From the NCBI GenBank assembly GCA_910579285.1, contig CAJTTT010000032.1, positions 286 through 34,241 on the forward strand: a DNA stretch of 33,956 nucleotides, read 5' to 3'. The DNA comes from an uncultured Lachnospiraceae bacterium (GTDB lineage Bacteria; Bacillota; Clostridia; Lachnospirales; Lachnospiraceae). The translations under genes and the position numbers were made by a program. Positions 31,926-33,956 of the stretch are shown here, piece by piece; position 1 is the stretch's first letter; each line of letters begins with the position of its first letter. The notes under the pieces were generated by a model. It searched no databases. It was not told the DNA's origin and was given only the letters and a program-made list of their open reading frames with translations.

Positions 31926-33583
31926 GTTTCCAGAATCGCCCCTCTGTTGCCGCTTGTCACCATCTCCCGGTATCTGGCCAGATATCCGCTCGTCACCTTA
32001 GGCTCCCTGGGCTGCCAATTCTTTCTTCTCTCCGCCATCTCCTCATCAGATACCTTGACATCCAGCTTCATGTTCGGAATATCAATGCTGATGATATCGC
32101 CCTCCTTCACAAGAGCGATAGGGCCGCCCACCGCCGCCTCCGGCGAAACATGACCGATGGATGCACCTCTGGATGCGCCGGAAAAACGGCCGTCCGTAAT
32201 TAACGCCACGCTGGAACCGAGTCCCATACCCGCAATGGCTGAGGTGGGATTTAACATCTCCCGCATACCTGGGCCGCCCTTAGGCCCTTCATAACGGATC
32301 ACAACCACATCGCCTGCCACGATCTTACCGCCCTTGATCGCCGCAATCGCGTCCTCCTCACATTCAAAAACGCGGGCAGGGCCTTCATGCACCATCATCT
32401 CCTCCACCACGGCGGAACGCTTCACCACGCTGCCGTCCGGGGCAAGGTTTCCTTTCAGAACGGCGAGGCCGCCGGTCTTGCTGTAAGGATTTTCAACTGT
32501 TTTAATAACATCCGTATTTTTATTCACGGCGTTTTTGATATTTTCGCCGATCGTCTCACCAGTCACAGTCATGCAGTCCGTGTGGAGCAGACCGATATCC
32601 GCAAGCTCCTTCATCACCGCATAGACGCCGCCCGCCTCGTTCAGATCCTCCATATAAGTCGGGCCTGCCGGAGCCAGATGACACACATTGGGGGTCTTCT
32701 CGCTGATCTCGTTGGCGAAAGCGATGTCAAAGTCATACCCAACCTCATGGGCAATCGCCGGCAGATGCAGCATGGAATTGGTAGAACAGCCGAGCGCCAT
32801 ATCCACCGTAAGCGCATTTAAAATCGCGTCCTTCGTCATAATATCCCTGGGTCTGATATTCTTTTCCAGCAGATTCATAACTGCCATACCCGCATGCTTC
32901 GCCAGTTTGATGCGCTCGGAGTAAACCGCCGGGATCGTGCCGTTGCCGCGAAGCCCCATGCCCAGCGCCTCGGTAAGGCAGTTCATGGAATTGGCCGTGT
33001 ACATGCCTGAGCAGGATCCGCAGGTAGGGCAGGTCTTCTCCTCGAACTCCAGAAGATCCTCGTCTGTGATCGTCCCAGCCGCGTGGGAGCCAACCGCCTC
33101 AAACATGGAAGAGAGGCTTCTCTTCTGTCCCTTCACATGTCCCGCCAGCATCGGGCCGCCGGATACAAAGACGGTGGGCACATTGATGCGCGCGGCCGCC
33201 ATCAGAAGACCGGGTACATTCTTATCACAGTTGGGCACCATCACCAGCGCGTCAAACTGATGCGCCAGCGCCATACATTCCGTAGAGTCGGCAATCAGAT
33301 CCCTTGTCACCAGGGAATACTTCATACCGATATGCCCCATAGCAATCCCATCGCAGACTGCAATAGCCGGAAATACAACCGGCACGCCGCCGGCTTCCGC
33401 CACACCCAGTCTCACCGCGTCCACGATTTTATCCAGATTCATATGTCCGGGCACAATCTCGTTGTAGGAACTGACGATGCCCACCATAGGCTTCTTCATC
33501 TCCTCCTGGGTAAACCCGAGGGCATTAAATAAACTTCTGTGGGGCGCCTGCTGGGTGCCCGCTTTCACGTTGTCACTTCTCAT
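31907..33583 (-). CDS. ilvD: Dihydroxy-acid dehydratase
   Basis: 558 residues, normal length. Iron-sulfur enzyme dehydrating 2,3-dihydroxy-isovalerate and -methylvalerate. Cluster-ligand cysteines: Cys119 in MVPNCDKNVPG, and CPTCGSCSGMYTANSMNCL (185-203) with Cys188/Cys191. C-terminal ITDGRFSGASRGASIGHVSPEAA is the second family signature. The ATG at 33583 has a GAGAGGAG site. First gene of the ilvD-ilvB unit; its promoter must lie within or beyond the tandem repeats upstream. I saw no T-box leader in the 373 bases available. Confidence 0.97.
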   Translation of the reverse strand: MRSDNVKAGTQQAPHRSLFNALGFTQEEMKKPMVGIVSSYNEIVPGHMNLDKIVDAVRLGVAEAGGVPVVFPAIAVCDGIAMGHIGMKYSLVTRDLIADSTECMALAHQFDALVMVPNCDKNVPGLLMAAARINVPTVFVSGGPMLAGHVKGQKRSLSSMFEAVGSHAAGTITDEDLLEFEEKTCPTCGSCSGMYTANSMNCLTEALGMGLRGNGTIPAVYSERIKLAKHAGMAVMNLLEKNIRPRDIMTKDAILNALTVDMALGCSTNSMLHLPAIAHEVGYDFDIAFANEISEKTPNVCHLAPAGPTYMEDLNEAGGVYAVMKELADIGLLHTDCMTVTGETIGENIKNAVNKNTDVIKTVENPYSKTGGLAVLKGNLAPDGSVVKRSAVVEEMMVHEGPARVFECEEDAIAAIKGGKIVAGDVVVIRYEGPKGGPGMREMLNPTSAIAGMGLGSSVALITDGRFSGASRGASIGHVSPEAAVGGPIALVKEGDIISIDIPNMKLDVKVSDEEMAERRKNWQPREPKVTSGYLARYREMVTSGNRGAILETCEGKH

Positions 33584-33604
33584 CGTTTTTCTCCTCTCTC
33601 ACAT

Positions 33605-33956
33605 CGTGCTCCCTGTTTTTTTCGCTTTCCTGTTTGATGAAATCAAATGCTCACTCCGTTCGCGCCTGATTTCCTTCAAACTTCTGGCTCTAAAAACCAG
33701 CCGCTTCGCGTCTGCCGCACTTCGTGCTCCCTGTTTTTTCGCTTTCCTGTTTGATGAAATCAAATGCTCACTTCGTTCGCGCTTGATTTCCTTCAAACTT
33801 CTGGCTCTAAAAACCAGCCGCTTCGCGTCTGCCGCACTTCGTGCTCCCTGTTTTTTTCGCTTTCCTGTTTGATGAAATCAAATGCTCACTTCGTTCGCGC
33901 TTGATTTCCTTCAAACTTCTGGCTCTAAAAACCAGCCGCTTCGCGTCTGCCGCACT
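33605..33956. repeat. 117/118-bp tandem repeat array upstream of ilvD (runs off window)
   Basis: Three head-to-tail copies begin at CGTGCTCCCTG, at 33605, 33723 and 33840, giving periods of 118 and 117; the third is complete to the window end. Each unit contains a hairpin formed by GAAATCAA and TTGATTTC around a TTCGTTCG loop, and a CTGG...CCAG hairpin. The copies differ at only a few positions (e.g. CTCCG/CTTCG). Open frames through the array on both strands are a consequence of the period being divisible by 3, not genes. There is no unique spacer, so it is not CRISPR. Confidence 0.85.

Noticed and set aside
33599..33796. Minus-strand lysine/arginine-rich frame in the same array
   Set aside because: Also produced by the tandem repeat; no homology or start signal.
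33477..33872. Plus-strand frame encoding a repeated 39-residue peptide
   Set aside because: It begins antisense inside ilvD and its repeats only reflect the 117-bp tandem array (117 = 39 codons); no ribosome site.
33605..33956. CRISPR array
   Set aside because: Units of 117 bp are repeated whole, with no short repeat and no unique spacers, and there are no cas genes.
33584..33956. T-box leader for ilvD
   Set aside because: No T-box core or specifier stem-loop was recognised in the bases available.

Overview
The window looks like a chromosomal segment of an anaerobic Clostridia bacterium, most likely Lachnospiraceae. The reasons are an archaeal-type aspartate-semialdehyde dehydrogenase, class III (glycyl-radical) ribonucleotide reductase with its activase, a GGGtGRT-family protein paired with a NifU/IscU-like scaffold, a serC-serA pair near a DUF1015 gene, an L,D-transpeptidase with a PG-binding module, and AGGAGG-type ribosome binding sites throughout. 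No species can be named from the sequence alone. Almost every gene is on the minus strand; the exceptions are a two-gene ABC transporter (14083-15673) and one small gene (25871-26155).

Layout: 1-970 is decayed mobile DNA: a frameshifted XRE-type regulator of the kind carried on Tn1549-like conjugative elements and the first codons of an IS200/IS605 transposase, with an intact cysteine-rich DUF3795 gene between them. 1044-2831 encodes the GGGtGRT protein and its scaffold-like partner. 3120-11254 is a signalling and DNA-maintenance block: a PAS/GGDEF cyclase, a left-handed beta-helix protein, a type IA topoisomerase, a DUF234-type ATPase and a GGDEF/EAL phosphodiesterase. 11337-13902 holds asd and argH. 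14083-15673 is the ABC transporter, divergent from argH. 15794-17312 is a DfsB-family gene and its probable WYL regulator. 17376-20113 is nrdD-nrdG behind a strong promoter with an NrdR-box-like site. 20550-20621 is tRNA-Thr(CGU), followed by two related terminator hairpins. 20704-25603 is an MscS channel, a glycogen branching enzyme with an unusual coiled-coil and basic tail, and a DUF1015 protein. 25871-28543 is a small acidic protein and serA/serC. 28685-33583 is an L,D-transpeptidase with ilvB and ilvD. The last 350 bases are a 117-bp tandem repeat array.

Functionally this is mostly core metabolism (serine, aspartate-family, arginine and branched-chain amino acids, glycogen, dNTP synthesis without oxygen) plus c-di-GMP turnover. 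I see no defence island, CRISPR array or large biosynthetic cluster. The least understood parts are the GGGtGRT/scaffold pair, the DUF1015 protein near serine synthesis genes, and the histone-like tail on GlgB. The window is also rich in small dispersed hairpin repeats. At least four families recur here, several sitting exactly on or next to stop codons.

All family names come from recognising motifs by eye; no database search was run. Large open frames antisense to the assigned genes were judged to be shadows.
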